Of a stretch of 64,000 nt of DNA, positions 8,989 to 18,115 are shown piece after piece. Numbering within the stretch: the first letter of the stretch is position 1; every line of letters starts with the position of its first letter. A model generated the notes under the pieces. That model saw only the letters and a program-made list of their open reading frames with translations. It searched no databases and had not been told where the DNA came from. The translations under genes and the position numbers were made by a program. The DNA is from Merdibacter massiliensis (lineage in GTDB: Bacteria; Bacillota_I; Bacilli_A; Erysipelotrichales; Erysipelotrichaceae): positions 26,071 to 90,070 of the forward strand of contig NZ_LT699725.1 of the NCBI RefSeq assembly GCF_900155395.1, read 5' to 3'.

Positions 8989-10374
8989 ATGGCAAAATTG
9001 TGGACCGGGCGGTTTTCTAAAGAGACAGATCAAAGCCTGGATCAATTGAATGCTTCTCTTCCATTTGATCGCCGTTTGTATCATGAAGATATTGCAGGAT
9101 CGATGGCACATGCGAGAATGTTGGCAAAGCAAGGGATCATTTCTGATCAAGACGGAGAGAAAATTGTAAGTGGACTGCAAACGATATTAGAAGATATTGA
9201 AAAGGGTGTTCTCAAAATAGAAGGAGCTGAAGATATTCACAGCTTCGTTGAACAAGTGTTGACCTCGCGTATCGGGGATGCTGGGAAACGCCTGCATACC
9301 GCAAGATCCAGAAATGATCAAGTAGCATTGGATCTTCGTATGTATGTAAAAGAAAAAATCGATCAGATATATGAGCTGACGATAGAAATGATGCAGGCAT
9401 TATGTGAAAGAGCACAACAGCATGTATATACGGTTATGCCGGGATATACACATTTGCAGCGTGCACAGCCTGTTACGTTGGCGCATGTATGGATGGCATA
9501 TGCCAATATGCTGCGCAGAGACTGTAGACGACTCAAAAATACCAAGATGCTGATGGATGAAATGCCGTTAGGTTCCGGTGCTTTGGCTGCGACAACCTAT
9601 CCGATCGATCGCCAGTATGTTTGTGATCTGTTAGGTTTTGCAAAGCTGACAGAAAATTCGATGGATGGGGTCTCGGATCGTGATTATTGTATGGAATTTG
9701 CAAATGACTGTGCAATATTGATGGTACATTTATCCAGAATGTGTGAGGAAATCATCCTGTGGTGCAGCTGGGAATTTCGGTTTGTTGAGCTGGATGATGC
9801 ATTCTCTACGGGTTCCAGTATCATGCCGCAGAAAAAAAATCCGGATGTCTGTGAATTGATTCGCGGCAAAAGCGGACGTGTGTTCGGTGATCTGATGACG
9901 TTGCTAAGCATGCAAAAAGGATTGAGCCTTGCTTACAATAAAGATATGCAGGAAGACAAGGAAGCGGTTTTTGATGTAGTTGATACTTTGCTTCACAGCT
10001 TGCAAGTATTGATTCCGATGTTTCAAACAATGAAGATCCATGAAGAAAATATGAAACAAGCTGCGCTGGGTGGATTTATCAATGCAACGGACTGTGCAGA
10101 TTATCTAACAAAAAAAGGAGTACCGTTTCGGGATGCCTATAAATGTATTGGCGAACTTGTTGCTTGGTGCATCAAACAGGGTTGTACATTGCAAGATGTA
10201 GAGCTGTCTCAGCTCCAACAATTTCATCCGTTATTTGCGGAAGATGTCTATCATGCTATTGATCTGCAGACATGTGTCGAGCAACGAAATGTACCTGGCG
10301 GACCTGCACCAGAGGCAGTGAAACAGCAAATTGCATCGATCAAGCAATTCATTCGAAATGAGGGGAAAGCATGA
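8989..10374 (+). CDS. argH: Argininosuccinate lyase
   Basis: 461 aa, normal length. It cleaves argininosuccinate to arginine and fumarate. The fumarase/aspartase superfamily signature GSSIMPQKKNPD begins at residue 275, and its second Ser is the expected catalytic residue. The N-terminal MAKLWTGRFSKETD and the HTARSRNDQVALDLR motif are diagnostic of ArgH. Its stop overlaps the argC start by four bases (ATGA), indicating translational coupling. Confidence 0.97.
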   Translation: MAKLWTGRFSKETDQSLDQLNASLPFDRRLYHEDIAGSMAHARMLAKQGIISDQDGEKIVSGLQTILEDIEKGVLKIEGAEDIHSFVEQVLTSRIGDAGKRLHTARSRNDQVALDLRMYVKEKIDQIYELTIEMMQALCERAQQHVYTVMPGYTHLQRAQPVTLAHVWMAYANMLRRDCRRLKNTKMLMDEMPLGSGALAATTYPIDRQYVCDLLGFAKLTENSMDGVSDRDYCMEFANDCAILMVHLSRMCEEIILWCSWEFRFVELDDAFSTGSSIMPQKKNPDVCELIRGKSGRVFGDLMTLLSMQKGLSLAYNKDMQEDKEAVFDVVDTLLHSLQVLIPMFQTMKIHEENMKQAALGGFINATDCADYLTKKGVPFRDAYKCIGELVAWCIKQGCTLQDVELSQLQQFHPLFAEDVYHAIDLQTCVEQRNVPGGPAPEAVKQQIASIKQFIRNEGKA

Positions 10375-11285
10375 AACCAAAAATTTTCATTGATGGCCAA
10401 GCTGGAACAACCGGTTTAGAAATTTATCAGCGTTTAGCTGTTCGTGATGATATTCAGCTGATTACGATCGAGGAAACAAAGCGAAAAGACAAGCAGGCGC
10501 GAAAAGAATGTATGAATGCAGCGGATCTGGTATTTCTTTGTTTGCCTGATGCAGCCGCAATCGAAGCAATGTCTTTGATAGAAAACCCGCATACCAAAGT
10601 AATTGATGCATCTACAGCGCATCGTTGTGATGATGAGTGGGCGTATGGATTTGCAGAACTGGGAGAAGATTATCAAAAGCGAATAGAAAACAATCGCTGG
10701 GTAGCAAATCCCGGTTGCCATGCGACAGGTTTCATATCGATCGTGTATCCATTGCGCAGGCTTGGCCTGCTGAAAAAAACAGATGTTTTGCAATGTTTTT
10801 CCCTGACGGGGTATTCCGGCGGTGGAAAACAAATGATTGCACAATATGAAGAACACAAGGATGCATTATTAGAAGCACCGCAGCTGTATTCTTTAAAGTT
10901 GATGCATAAGCATCTGCCGGAGATGAAAAAGATATGCGATCTGCAATATGCACCATTATTTTGTCCAATTGTGGATGATTATTATCGCGGAATGGCAACA
11001 AGTGTCATGTTGCCGGCTGCTGCGCAAACGATACATGCTGCGTTGTCTTCTTTCTACAAAGAGGGGATGGTCAACGTACAGCCATTTCAAGAGGCAAAAA
11101 ATATCAGTGCAAAATCAATGGCAGGAAGGGATGATCTGCTGTTGATCGTCAATGGGAACAATGAGCAAAGCATCGTGACTGCCGTATTTGACAATTTAGG
11201 AAAAGGAGCATGCGGAGCAGCCATACAGAATATGAATAGGATGCTGGGATTAGATTTGTTTGCAGGATTGATAAAGGGGGGATAA
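10371..11285 (+). CDS. argC: N-acetyl-gamma-glutamyl-phosphate reductase, short type
   Basis: 304 aa. It reduces N-acetylglutamyl phosphate to the semialdehyde with NADPH. The N-terminal IFIDGQAGTTGLEIYQRL, the DASTAHRC segment, and NPGCHATGF with the active-site Cys at 116 identify ArgC. The length and the FIDGxAGTTGL opening match the shorter 'type 2' form rather than the ~345-residue type usual in Bacillus. It overlaps argH by four bases, and argJ begins three bases after its stop. Confidence 0.93.
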   Translation: MKPKIFIDGQAGTTGLEIYQRLAVRDDIQLITIEETKRKDKQARKECMNAADLVFLCLPDAAAIEAMSLIENPHTKVIDASTAHRCDDEWAYGFAELGEDYQKRIENNRWVANPGCHATGFISIVYPLRRLGLLKKTDVLQCFSLTGYSGGGKQMIAQYEEHKDALLEAPQLYSLKLMHKHLPEMKKICDLQYAPLFCPIVDDYYRGMATSVMLPAAAQTIHAALSSFYKEGMVNVQPFQEAKNISAKSMAGRDDLLLIVNGNNEQSIVTAVFDNLGKGACGAAIQNMNRMLGLDLFAGLIKGG

Positions 11286-11288
11286 AAG

Positions 11289-12497
11289 ATGAAAATGATT
11301 CATGGAGGAGTGTGTGCACCAAAAGGGTTTGTTGCCGGTGCAATTCATAGCGGGATACGCAAGGCAAAAGATAAGGATGATCTGGCATTGATCGTTTCTT
11401 CTGTACCTTGTCAATGTGCGGCAGTTTATACGAAAAATCAAGTGAAAGCAGATCCTTTATTGCTTACTAAGGAGCATTTAAAAGATCATTGTGCAAAAGC
11501 AATCATCGTAAATTCAGGAAACGCAAATGCCTGTGCGATCAATGGATATCAGAATGCGGTCCGTCAGGCACAAGCCGCTGCGGATCATTTACAAATAAAA
11601 CCAGAAGAAGTACTGGTTGCTTCTACTGGTGTGATCGGAGTGGAACTGCCTATTGAATGTATTGAGAAGAGTGTTGCTAATATAGAATTGTCACAAGAGA
11701 ATAACGATCGTTGTGCAAAAGCAATTCTGACGACGGACACGAAAGAGAAGATCGTAACGGTTGCTTTTGAGGTTGATGGAATAGAATGCAAAATGGGCGG
11801 AATTGCAAAAGGCTCAGGCATGATTCACCCTAATATGGGAACCATGTTGGCTTTCATTACGACTGATTGTGCGATCGATGGGGAGTTGTTGCAGCAGATC
11901 TTACAGCGGCAGACAAAAGTAACATTCAATCGTGTCAGTGTAGATGGAGATACATCAACGAATGATATGTGCATCGTCATGGCGAATGGACAAGCAAATA
12001 ATGTATGTATCAAACAGGAAGGTAAACAAAGCGAGATTTTTGAAGAAGCATTGCATTATGTGATGGAAGAACTTGCAAAGAAAATTGCAGCAGATGGAGA
12101 AGGAGCACAGCATTTGATGACCTGTCAGGTATCCGGGGCAAAAGATGAAACAACGGACGAAACCTTAGCAATGTCCATCTGTTCATCTTCATTAGTGAAA
12201 GCGGCCATGTTTGGTGCTGATGCAAACTGGGGAAGAGTTCTTTGTGCCATGGGCTATGCAGGAATATCTTTTGATCCTTCATTGGTAAGTATTGCATTTG
12301 CATCAAAAGCAGGAAAGATCACTGTTTGCGAGAAAGGAAAAGGGCTCGTATTTGATGAAGATCTTGCTAAAAACATATTATTGGAATCAGATATCACCAT
12401 TTTGGCTGATCTTCATCAAGGAAATGCACAAGCAACTTGCTGGGGATGCGATCTGACGTATGATTATGTGAAGATCAATGGAGATTATCGAACATGA
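11289..12497 (+). CDS. argJ: Bifunctional glutamate N-acetyltransferase / amino-acid acetyltransferase
   Basis: 402 aa. ArgJ transfers the acetyl group from acetylornithine back to glutamate, and in some species also uses acetyl-CoA. The proprotein is autocatalytically cut before a Thr in the (A/G)TML motif. Here MGTMLAF gives Thr185 as the expected nucleophile and new N terminus of the beta chain. Other family motifs are KGSGMIHPNMG, VNSGNANAC and GADANWGRVLCAMGYAG. Its presence explains the absence of argA and argE in this operon. The argB start overlaps its stop. Confidence 0.96.
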   Translation: MKMIHGGVCAPKGFVAGAIHSGIRKAKDKDDLALIVSSVPCQCAAVYTKNQVKADPLLLTKEHLKDHCAKAIIVNSGNANACAINGYQNAVRQAQAAADHLQIKPEEVLVASTGVIGVELPIECIEKSVANIELSQENNDRCAKAILTTDTKEKIVTVAFEVDGIECKMGGIAKGSGMIHPNMGTMLAFITTDCAIDGELLQQILQRQTKVTFNRVSVDGDTSTNDMCIVMANGQANNVCIKQEGKQSEIFEEALHYVMEELAKKIAADGEGAQHLMTCQVSGAKDETTDETLAMSICSSSLVKAAMFGADANWGRVLCAMGYAGISFDPSLVSIAFASKAGKITVCEKGKGLVFDEDLAKNILLESDITILADLHQGNAQATCWGCDLTYDYVKINGDYRT

Positions 12498-13351
12498 AAG
12501 AAATGGATGCTAAAGTAAAAGCGCAGATCCTAGTAGAAGCCTTGCCATATATACAACAATATGTCGGAGAAATCATCGTTATCAAATACGGTGGGAATGC
12601 GATGATCAATGAACCTTTAAAAGAAGCAGTTATCAAAGATATCGTATTGTTAAATTTAATCGGCATTCGTGTTGTTCTGGTACATGGAGGCGGACCGGAA
12701 ATCAGTGAGATGCTGGAAAAAGTGGGGAAAGAAAGCGTATTTGTAAATGGATTGCGTTGTACAGATGATGAGACCATGGATATCGTACAGATGGTCTTAT
12801 GTGGGAAAGTAAACAAAAATCTTGTTTCCATGCTGCAGAAAGCGGGCGGAAAAGGAATCGGACTGGCTGGTGTAGACGGCAATTTGTTTCAGGCAATTCA
12901 ACGAGATCAAGAACATGGAAATGTCGGGAATATTACACAAGTGGATCCTGCCATTGTGTTGGACGTATTGGAAAAAGGTTATATTCCGGTCGTATCAAGT
13001 ATTGCAGCAGGGAAAGATCAATTAATGAATTATAATATCAATGCAGATATTGCGGCGGAAAAACTGGCTATTGCCCTGCATGCAAAAAAATTTATTTTAT
13101 TGACAGATGTGAAGGGATTGATGCGCGATCCTCAAGATGAAAATTCTTTGATACGGGAGATACAAGTTTCGCAAGTGCCTAGACTGATCAAAGAGGGCAT
13201 GATCTCAGGCGGCATGATCCCAAAAGTACAATGTTGTGTAGAAGCAATCCGGCAAGGAGTAGGAAGCGTAAATATTCAAGACGGCCGTATTCCCCACTCG
13301 ATCCTGATCGAAATATTAAGTGATGAAGGCATCGGCACTGTCTTTTATTAA
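12494..13351 (+). CDS. argB: Acetylglutamate kinase
   Basis: 285 aa. It phosphorylates N-acetylglutamate. The amino-acid-kinase fold is shown by IKYGGNAMI near the N terminus, the glycine-rich LVHGGGPEIS loop, NINADIAAEKLA and LLTDVKGLM. The ATG at 12494 overlaps the argJ stop (ATGA). An internal ATG at 12503 is also possible and would shorten it by three residues. This is the usual arginine feedback point in many bacteria; that is family knowledge and was not tested here. Confidence 0.96.
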   Translation: MKEMDAKVKAQILVEALPYIQQYVGEIIVIKYGGNAMINEPLKEAVIKDIVLLNLIGIRVVLVHGGGPEISEMLEKVGKESVFVNGLRCTDDETMDIVQMVLCGKVNKNLVSMLQKAGGKGIGLAGVDGNLFQAIQRDQEHGNVGNITQVDPAIVLDVLEKGYIPVVSSIAAGKDQLMNYNINADIAAEKLAIALHAKKFILLTDVKGLMRDPQDENSLIREIQVSQVPRLIKEGMISGGMIPKVQCCVEAIRQGVGSVNIQDGRIPHSILIEILSDEGIGTVFY

Positions 13352-13365
13352 GGGAGGAATCAAAA

Positions 13366-14547
13366 ATGCATTTGAAAGAAATCGAAGCATTGGAAAAACA
13401 ATATGTTTTGCAGACATATGGACGTAATGATATCGCTCTGGTCAGCGGTAAAGGAGCACGTCTCTATGATAGTGAAGGGAAGGAATATATCGATCTAACT
13501 TCCGGCATTGGAGTCAATTGTTTAGGATATCAACATCCGCAGTTAACAGATGCCATCTGTGATCAGGTGCAGCATTTGATGCATTGTTCAAATTTATTTT
13601 ACAGTGAACCAATGACACTTGTTGCAAAAGAATTAGTAGAGTCTACGGGAATGTCACGTGTTTTCTTTTCCAATTCCGGGGCAGAAGCAAATGAAGGAAT
13701 GATCAAAGCTGCAAGAAAATATTCATTTGATCACTATGGAAAAGACCGTTATAAAATTGTTACATTGCGACAGTCTTTTCATGGCCGAACGATGACAACT
13801 TTGATGGCGACAGGACAAGATAAGTTTCATCAGTATTTTTATCCATTTCCAGAAGGCTTTGATTATGGACAGCCAAATGATTTTGATGAATGGAAGACTC
13901 ATATCGATGAACATGTTTGCGCTGTTATCATGGAAATGATACAGGGAGAAGGCGGTGTCGTTCCACTTGACCCATCTTTTGTTCAACAAGTGAGCGCTTA
14001 TTGCAAAGAGAGAGATATTCTCGTTTGTGTGGATGAAGTACAAACGGGCATTGGGCGAACCGGTACGTTATTCTGTTATGAGCAGTATGGTATTCAGCCA
14101 GATATTGTGAGCATGGCAAAAGGTCTGGGCGGAGGAATTCCAATCGGAGCCATCTTGTTTAGTGAGAAGTGTGCAGATACATTGCAAGTTGGTCAGCACG
14201 GTTCTACTTTCGGCGGAAATTTACTGGCATGCCGCAGTGCACAAACCGTTTTGTCTATTGTCAATCAACCGTCCTTTTTAAAGGATGTAAAAGAAAAAGG
14301 AGAGTATTTTAGAGAACAGTTGCGCTCTCTTCATTCTTTGGCGATTCATGATGTGCGCGGATTGGGTTTGATGATCGGTGTCGGTGTTGATCCAGATAAA
14401 CGAAGTGATTATGTCAAGCAGCTGCAGGAAAAAGGGGTGCTGTTATTGACTGCCGGGCAGGATACGCTTCGTATATTACCGCCGCTGATCATAACAAAAG
14501 AAGAAATTGATCAAGCAATAGCTTGTATGAAGGAGGTCTTGCAATGA
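13366..14547 (+). CDS. argD: Acetylornithine aminotransferase
   Basis: 393 aa, class III PLP aminotransferase. It converts N-acetylglutamate semialdehyde to acetylornithine. Visible motifs are FFSNSGAEANEGMIKAARK, the DEVQTGIGRTG signature, and SMAKGLGGGIPIGA with the PLP lysine at 252. A GGAGG precedes the start. Its last codons overlap argF by ATGA. In related bacteria ArgD can also act on succinyl/acetyl-diaminopimelate, which matters because no dedicated DapC/PatA gene lies in the lysine operon downstream. Confidence 0.95.
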   Translation: MHLKEIEALEKQYVLQTYGRNDIALVSGKGARLYDSEGKEYIDLTSGIGVNCLGYQHPQLTDAICDQVQHLMHCSNLFYSEPMTLVAKELVESTGMSRVFFSNSGAEANEGMIKAARKYSFDHYGKDRYKIVTLRQSFHGRTMTTLMATGQDKFHQYFYPFPEGFDYGQPNDFDEWKTHIDEHVCAVIMEMIQGEGGVVPLDPSFVQQVSAYCKERDILVCVDEVQTGIGRTGTLFCYEQYGIQPDIVSMAKGLGGGIPIGAILFSEKCADTLQVGQHGSTFGGNLLACRSAQTVLSIVNQPSFLKDVKEKGEYFREQLRSLHSLAIHDVRGLGLMIGVGVDPDKRSDYVKQLQEKGVLLLTAGQDTLRILPPLIITKEEIDQAIACMKEVLQ

Positions 14548-15449
14548 AACATTTGCTGAAAATGTTGGATCTGTCAAAAGAAGAAATTCTGTCCATATTG
14601 AATCTGGCTGATCAATTAAAATATGAAAAAAAACACGGGATCGAACATGCCGTTTTAAAAGGAAAATCAATTGGTTTGATCTTTCAAAAATCAAGTACGC
14701 GCACAAGGGTCTCATTTGAAACAGGTGCTTATCAATTGGGAATGCAGTCTTTGTTTCTTTCCAGCAGAGATCTGCAAATTGGCAGAGGGGAACCTATCCA
14801 GGATACAGCACGAGTCTTGTCTCGTTATTTAGATTGCATCATGATCCGTACCTTTGATCAAAAAGAAGTAGAAGATTTGGCAGCATTTGGTTCGATTCCT
14901 GTTATCAACGGCCTGACGGATTTCAGCCACCCTTGTCAGGTGCTTGCAGACCTGATGACAATACGCGAAAAATACAGTGTATTGGAAGGCTTGAAGATGT
15001 GCTATATCGGTGATGGGTACAACATGGCAAATTCACTGATTGTTGGCGGTTTAAAAACAGGCATGCAGGTCAGTGTTGCGACACCTCAAGGTTATGAACC
15101 GGATCCTCAGGTGATGGATTTTGCAAAACAGCATGATTGCTTTCAGTTTACACATGAGCCATCTGCTGCAATAAAAGATGCAGATGTCGTGATCACGGAT
15201 ACTTGGGCAAGCATGGGGGTAGAAGACGAAAAGGAAGTACGTCAGAAAGTGTTTGCTCCTTATCAAGTCAATAAAGAACTGATGCAGTTGGCAAAGCCGC
15301 ATGCTATGGTGCAGCATTGTTTGCCTGCATATCGTGGACAAGAAATCACAGAAGAAATATTCGAAGCACATGCGGATGAAATTTTTGAGGAGGCAGAAAA
15401 TCGTTTGCATGCACAAAAAGCAGTAATGGTGAAATTGTTGCAGAAATAA
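14544..15449 (+). CDS. argF: Ornithine carbamoyltransferase
   Basis: 301 aa. It makes citrulline from ornithine and carbamoyl phosphate. The carbamoyl-phosphate site KSSTRTRVSFE, the HPCQ motif (FSHPCQVLADLMT), DTWASMG and HCLPAYRG are all present. The start is the ATG at 14544 with AGGAGG eight bases upstream; an earlier in-frame ATG at 14523 lies upstream of this site and is rejected. It is the last gene of the operon and is followed directly by a strong terminator. Confidence 0.97.
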   Translation: MKHLLKMLDLSKEEILSILNLADQLKYEKKHGIEHAVLKGKSIGLIFQKSSTRTRVSFETGAYQLGMQSLFLSSRDLQIGRGEPIQDTARVLSRYLDCIMIRTFDQKEVEDLAAFGSIPVINGLTDFSHPCQVLADLMTIREKYSVLEGLKMCYIGDGYNMANSLIVGGLKTGMQVSVATPQGYEPDPQVMDFAKQHDCFQFTHEPSAAIKDADVVITDTWASMGVEDEKEVRQKVFAPYQVNKELMQLAKPHAMVQHCLPAYRGQEITEEIFEAHADEIFEEAENRLHAQKAVMVKLLQK

Positions 15450-15477
15450 AAAGAAGATGGCGTTCATCTTCTTTTTG
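15448..15477. terminator. Terminator after argF, shared with the converging AIM24-family gene
   Basis: AAAAAGAAGATG (15448-15459) pairs perfectly with CATCTTCTTTTT (15465-15476) around a 5-base loop. The A and T runs allow function in both directions. Confidence 0.9.
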
Positions 15478-15490
15478 ATTGCATCGAAAG

Positions 15491-16195
15491 CTAATTACTG
15501 CTGCTGCTTGGGAAGAACGGGCGTAGTGCATCTGCTAGATTATGAATATTGCGCGTTTGAATATACACTTTTCCATTTCCTTTAAATTCATTGACCAGAC
15601 CTTCACCAGAAGTAAAGCCAAATGTACCGGAAGCCACACGAATAGAATAATCAAGTGAAGCATCCCAGGCGACGACATGTTCATTATCGATCGTAATTGG
15701 AGAAGATGGCGTGACATCCAGCTCGAGGATATCTCCAAAGCAGGCAATCAATACATCACCATCTCCTTGAGTTTCCATGACAAACAATCCGCCAGTTCCT
15801 CCAAAAAAAGCTTTGCCTATCTCTTGACGTTTCATTACATATTCTACAGAATGATCGCATGCCAAGAAAGCTCCTGTGTTCAATCGATATTGTTGTCCGT
15901 TCGTTACATGCAGGCAAACGATCTTTCCCGGCACGGCAGGTGCGATCCCTAATTTTGCATCCGCTCCTGCACCGGTTGCTTCTGTGATAAAGAAACTCTC
16001 GCCGCTGGTAATCGATCTGCCGATTGCACTGAACATGCCGCTGATTCCTTTTTTGCTGGTGTTCATCTTGCCTTCCAGTGTTACATTGGACATGTAAGCC
16101 ATGCAGCCTCGTTCAATGCGTACGACTTCTCCCTGGTCTAATGCAATCTGAATAAGCGGGCAATCTGTATCGCCGATTATTTGATATTTCATCAT
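15491..16195 (-). CDS. AIM24 / TIGR00266 family protein
   Basis: 234 aa. The sequence is typical of the AIM24-like family, which has a trimeric beta-barrel-like fold and unsettled biochemical function. Features are an N-terminal beta-rich stretch with VRIERGCMAYMS, GESFFITEATGAGADAKLGIAPAVPGKI, FGGTGGLFVMETQGDG and GSGE-like turns near the end. There is no signal peptide or membrane helix. GGAGGG lies upstream of two adjacent ATGs (16195 and 16192), and either could be used. It stands alone on the minus strand, divergent from the zinc-ribbon protein gene. Confidence 0.85.
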   Translation of the reverse strand: MMKYQIIGDTDCPLIQIALDQGEVVRIERGCMAYMSNVTLEGKMNTSKKGISGMFSAIGRSITSGESFFITEATGAGADAKLGIAPAVPGKIVCLHVTNGQQYRLNTGAFLACDHSVEYVMKRQEIGKAFFGGTGGLFVMETQGDGDVLIACFGDILELDVTPSSPITIDNEHVVAWDASLDYSIRVASGTFGFTSGEGLVNEFKGNGKVYIQTRNIHNLADALRPFFPSSSSN

Positions 16196-16295
16196 TGATC
16201 CCTCCTGTTACTTTCATCATAACAAAAGGAAAAGAGTCATGCAAACTTTCTATTTTTGCAGTATAGTATATATAATTAAAGCCGGAGGTGGAAAT

Positions 16296-16670
16296 ATGAG
16301 AAGCATCAAACCGGGAAGAGGTCCTTCTTTTCAAAATGGAATAGGCAATCTATTCGCCATCGCTTTTGGTATCTTATGGACATTGTTGGCTACCAATAGT
16401 GGGGCTCCGATCTTCTTTTCATTATTTGGGGTCCTTTTTATCGCGATGGCAGCCGTCAATGCTATTTATCATTTTCGCAATGCTACAAAAAAAGAAAGAG
16501 ATTCATTGTTTGATATTACAGACGAAATGGATCCTGCTCATACAGAAATGCCTTCATCTTGGACAAATGCGCAGGAAGTCTTTCACTATTGTCCTTATTG
16601 TGGGACAAAGTTGATGGAGGGAAGTTCGTATTGTCAAAATTGCGGCAGAAGGCTCAATCAGGATCATTGA
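16296..16670 (+). CDS. Small membrane protein with C-terminal zinc ribbon
   Basis: 124 aa from the ATG at 16296, which has GGAGGTG just upstream; an earlier ATG at 16239 precedes that site and is rejected. Residues about 12-60 hold two hydrophobic helices separated by a short turn. The C terminus is a zinc-ribbon of the CPYCG-x9-YCQNCGRRL type (four Cys). Such double-Cys ribbons are common at the ends of small Firmicute membrane proteins. No specific function can be named. Its stop overlaps the 3' end of the converging M20 gene by seven bases. A TATAAT-like element lies about 25 bases before the start. Confidence 0.75.
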   Translation: MRSIKPGRGPSFQNGIGNLFAIAFGILWTLLATNSGAPIFFSLFGVLFIAMAAVNAIYHFRNATKKERDSLFDITDEMDPAHTEMPSSWTNAQEVFHYCPYCGTKLMEGSSYCQNCGRRLNQDH

Positions 16671-17764
16671 TCAGCAATAGGCTGCTTGCTTAATGAGACA
16701 AAAGCTTCGATTCCTTTTAAGAGAATGTGTTCGTCGAAGTCAAAATGATCATTGTGCAAAGGAATGTTCGTTCCAGTTCCTAAGAAGAAGAAAACACCGG
16801 GTATGCGTTGCAGATACCAGGAAAAATCTTCTGTGATCAATTGGGGTTCTTTTAATAAAAGCAGATCGGGGAGAACCGCAGCTGCTTGATCGACCAGCTT
16901 TTTATCATTGATAAGGGCAGGATAGCCTTCGCTATAAGAAAAAGAAAATGTTGCTGGTGCATATTTTTCAGCAATTTTTTCTAATTGAGATCGCATATAA
17001 GCAAAGGTCTCGTCCGTACAGGCACGTATCGTACCTTCCAGGCGTGTATGGTCGCTGACTACATTACGAATGGTACCAGACTGAAAAACACCAAAACGCA
17101 ATAATCGATACTCGCTCGGCGATATTTTCTCTTCCATTTCGTATAGATCACACAAATAGCGGCATGCTATTTCTAAAGCGTCACAGCCTTCCTGATATTT
17201 TGCTGCATGGGCGCTTTTTCCTTGAATATCAATATTGATCTCGCTGGAACGCGCCATCATTGATTTTTTTCTGGTTGCAATGCTGCCGGCGGCTAATTCG
17301 GGCCAAAGATGCATTCCATAGATACAACAGACATGATATTTTTCTAATATTCCTGCTTCTACCAATAACCTTGCACCGCCAGGATTTTCTTCTCCGGGCT
17401 GAAAGATCAGCAACACATTATGGTCAAGTGTATGGAAATACGTAGCTAAATGATGAGCAAATCCTAATAAAATAGTCATATGTCCGTCATGTCCGCATGC
17501 GTGCATGATTCCCTTGTGTTTGCTTTGATAAGACACATTTGTTTTTTCTTCTACCGGAAGAGCATCCATATCGCTGCGAAAAGCAACAGTCTTTTCACAA
17601 TCATTATTGAAGAAAGCAAGGATCGCACTGTGCATCGGAAATTCTAATTGACAGGGCAGCTGTTTTAATTCATTGGTCAAATATGCCATGGTCTGCGGCA
17701 GATCTAATTCTAATTCCGGGATTTCATGTAAATCTCTTCGGATTTTCTGTATTTTTTCAAACAT
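16664..17764 (-). CDS. M20 family metallo-amidohydrolase, candidate N-acetyldiaminopimelate deacetylase
   Basis: 366 aa. Metal-binding motifs of the M20 amidohydrolase family are present: RSDMDALPVEE, MHACGHDGHMTILLG and FQPGEENPGGARLL. The family includes hippurate hydrolases, IAA-amino-acid hydrolases and N-acetyl-L,L-diaminopimelate deacetylase. It is transcribed divergently from the lysine operon, which encodes the N-acetyltransferase DapH but no deacetylase. The acetyl-DAP role is therefore the most economical, by inference only. The ATG at 17764 is chosen with AGAGGTG upstream; a GTG at 17773 overlaps that site. Confidence 0.75.
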   Translation of the reverse strand: MFEKIQKIRRDLHEIPELELDLPQTMAYLTNELKQLPCQLEFPMHSAILAFFNNDCEKTVAFRSDMDALPVEEKTNVSYQSKHKGIMHACGHDGHMTILLGFAHHLATYFHTLDHNVLLIFQPGEENPGGARLLVEAGILEKYHVCCIYGMHLWPELAAGSIATRKKSMMARSSEINIDIQGKSAHAAKYQEGCDALEIACRYLCDLYEMEEKISPSEYRLLRFGVFQSGTIRNVVSDHTRLEGTIRACTDETFAYMRSQLEKIAEKYAPATFSFSYSEGYPALINDKKLVDQAAAVLPDLLLLKEPQLITEDFSWYLQRIPGVFFFLGTGTNIPLHNDHFDFDEHILLKGIEAFVSLSKQPIADQ

Positions 17765-17855
17765 GATTAACACCTCTTTTTTGTATTATTGTAGCTAAAA
17801 AGATGGATCGATACAATGAAAAATATTACACAAGTTGTAAAATATGAAAAAATAG

Positions 17856-17883
17856 TTGAAAATAATTGAAAACATTGTATAAT
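17856..17883 (+). promoter_or_regulatory. Promoter of the lysine operon
   Basis: TTGAAA at 17856-17861, a 16-bp spacer and TATAAT at 17878-17883. A TG just upstream of the -10 strengthens it. Transcription would begin at the edge of the lysine riboswitch. Confidence 0.8.
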
Positions 17884-17894
17884 AAAGTCAAATA

Positions 17895-18052
17895 TTGATA
17901 GAGGCGCAAAGAAGATGAAAAAACAATAAGCCGGCAGGCGTTTGAATTGTTTTGGAGGCGACTTTGCCGAACTGTTCTTGCAGGCATGCAAGAATGGTGG
18001 GCTGTTATAGAACATATAGCAGACTGTCTACGAATGTAGGAGTGCTATCTTA
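17895..18052 (+). ncRNA. Lysine riboswitch (L box)
   Basis: The leader has the recognisable lysine aptamer core: GATAGAGGCGC at the 5' side, a GGAGGCGACTTTGCCGAA segment in the middle and a GTAGGAGTGCTATC 3' side. P1 pairs GATAG (17897-17901) with CTATC (18045-18049). A terminator follows at 18067. Lysine binding is expected to favour termination and switch off the lysA-dap operon. Spacer and helix lengths were judged by eye. The 17765-17855 stretch upstream holds only AT-rich promoter sequence. Confidence 0.9.
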
Positions 18053-18066
18053 AGATGAAAACCAAT

Positions 18067-18101
18067 ACGGCCGATAAGATTGCACTTGTCGACCGTTTTT
18101 T
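18067..18101 (+). terminator. Riboswitch-controlled terminator before lysA
   Basis: ACGGCCGATAAG (18067-18078) pairs with CTTGTCGACCGT (18085-18096), with two G-U pairs, and is followed by six T. The lysA ribosome binding site AGGAGG starts immediately after. Confidence 0.85.
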
Positions 18102-18115
18102 AGGAGGATCGCAAA

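Noticed and set aside
13655-13660. CACGTG in argD as the centre of a parS site
   Set aside because: The flanks do not match the parS consensus outside the central six bases.
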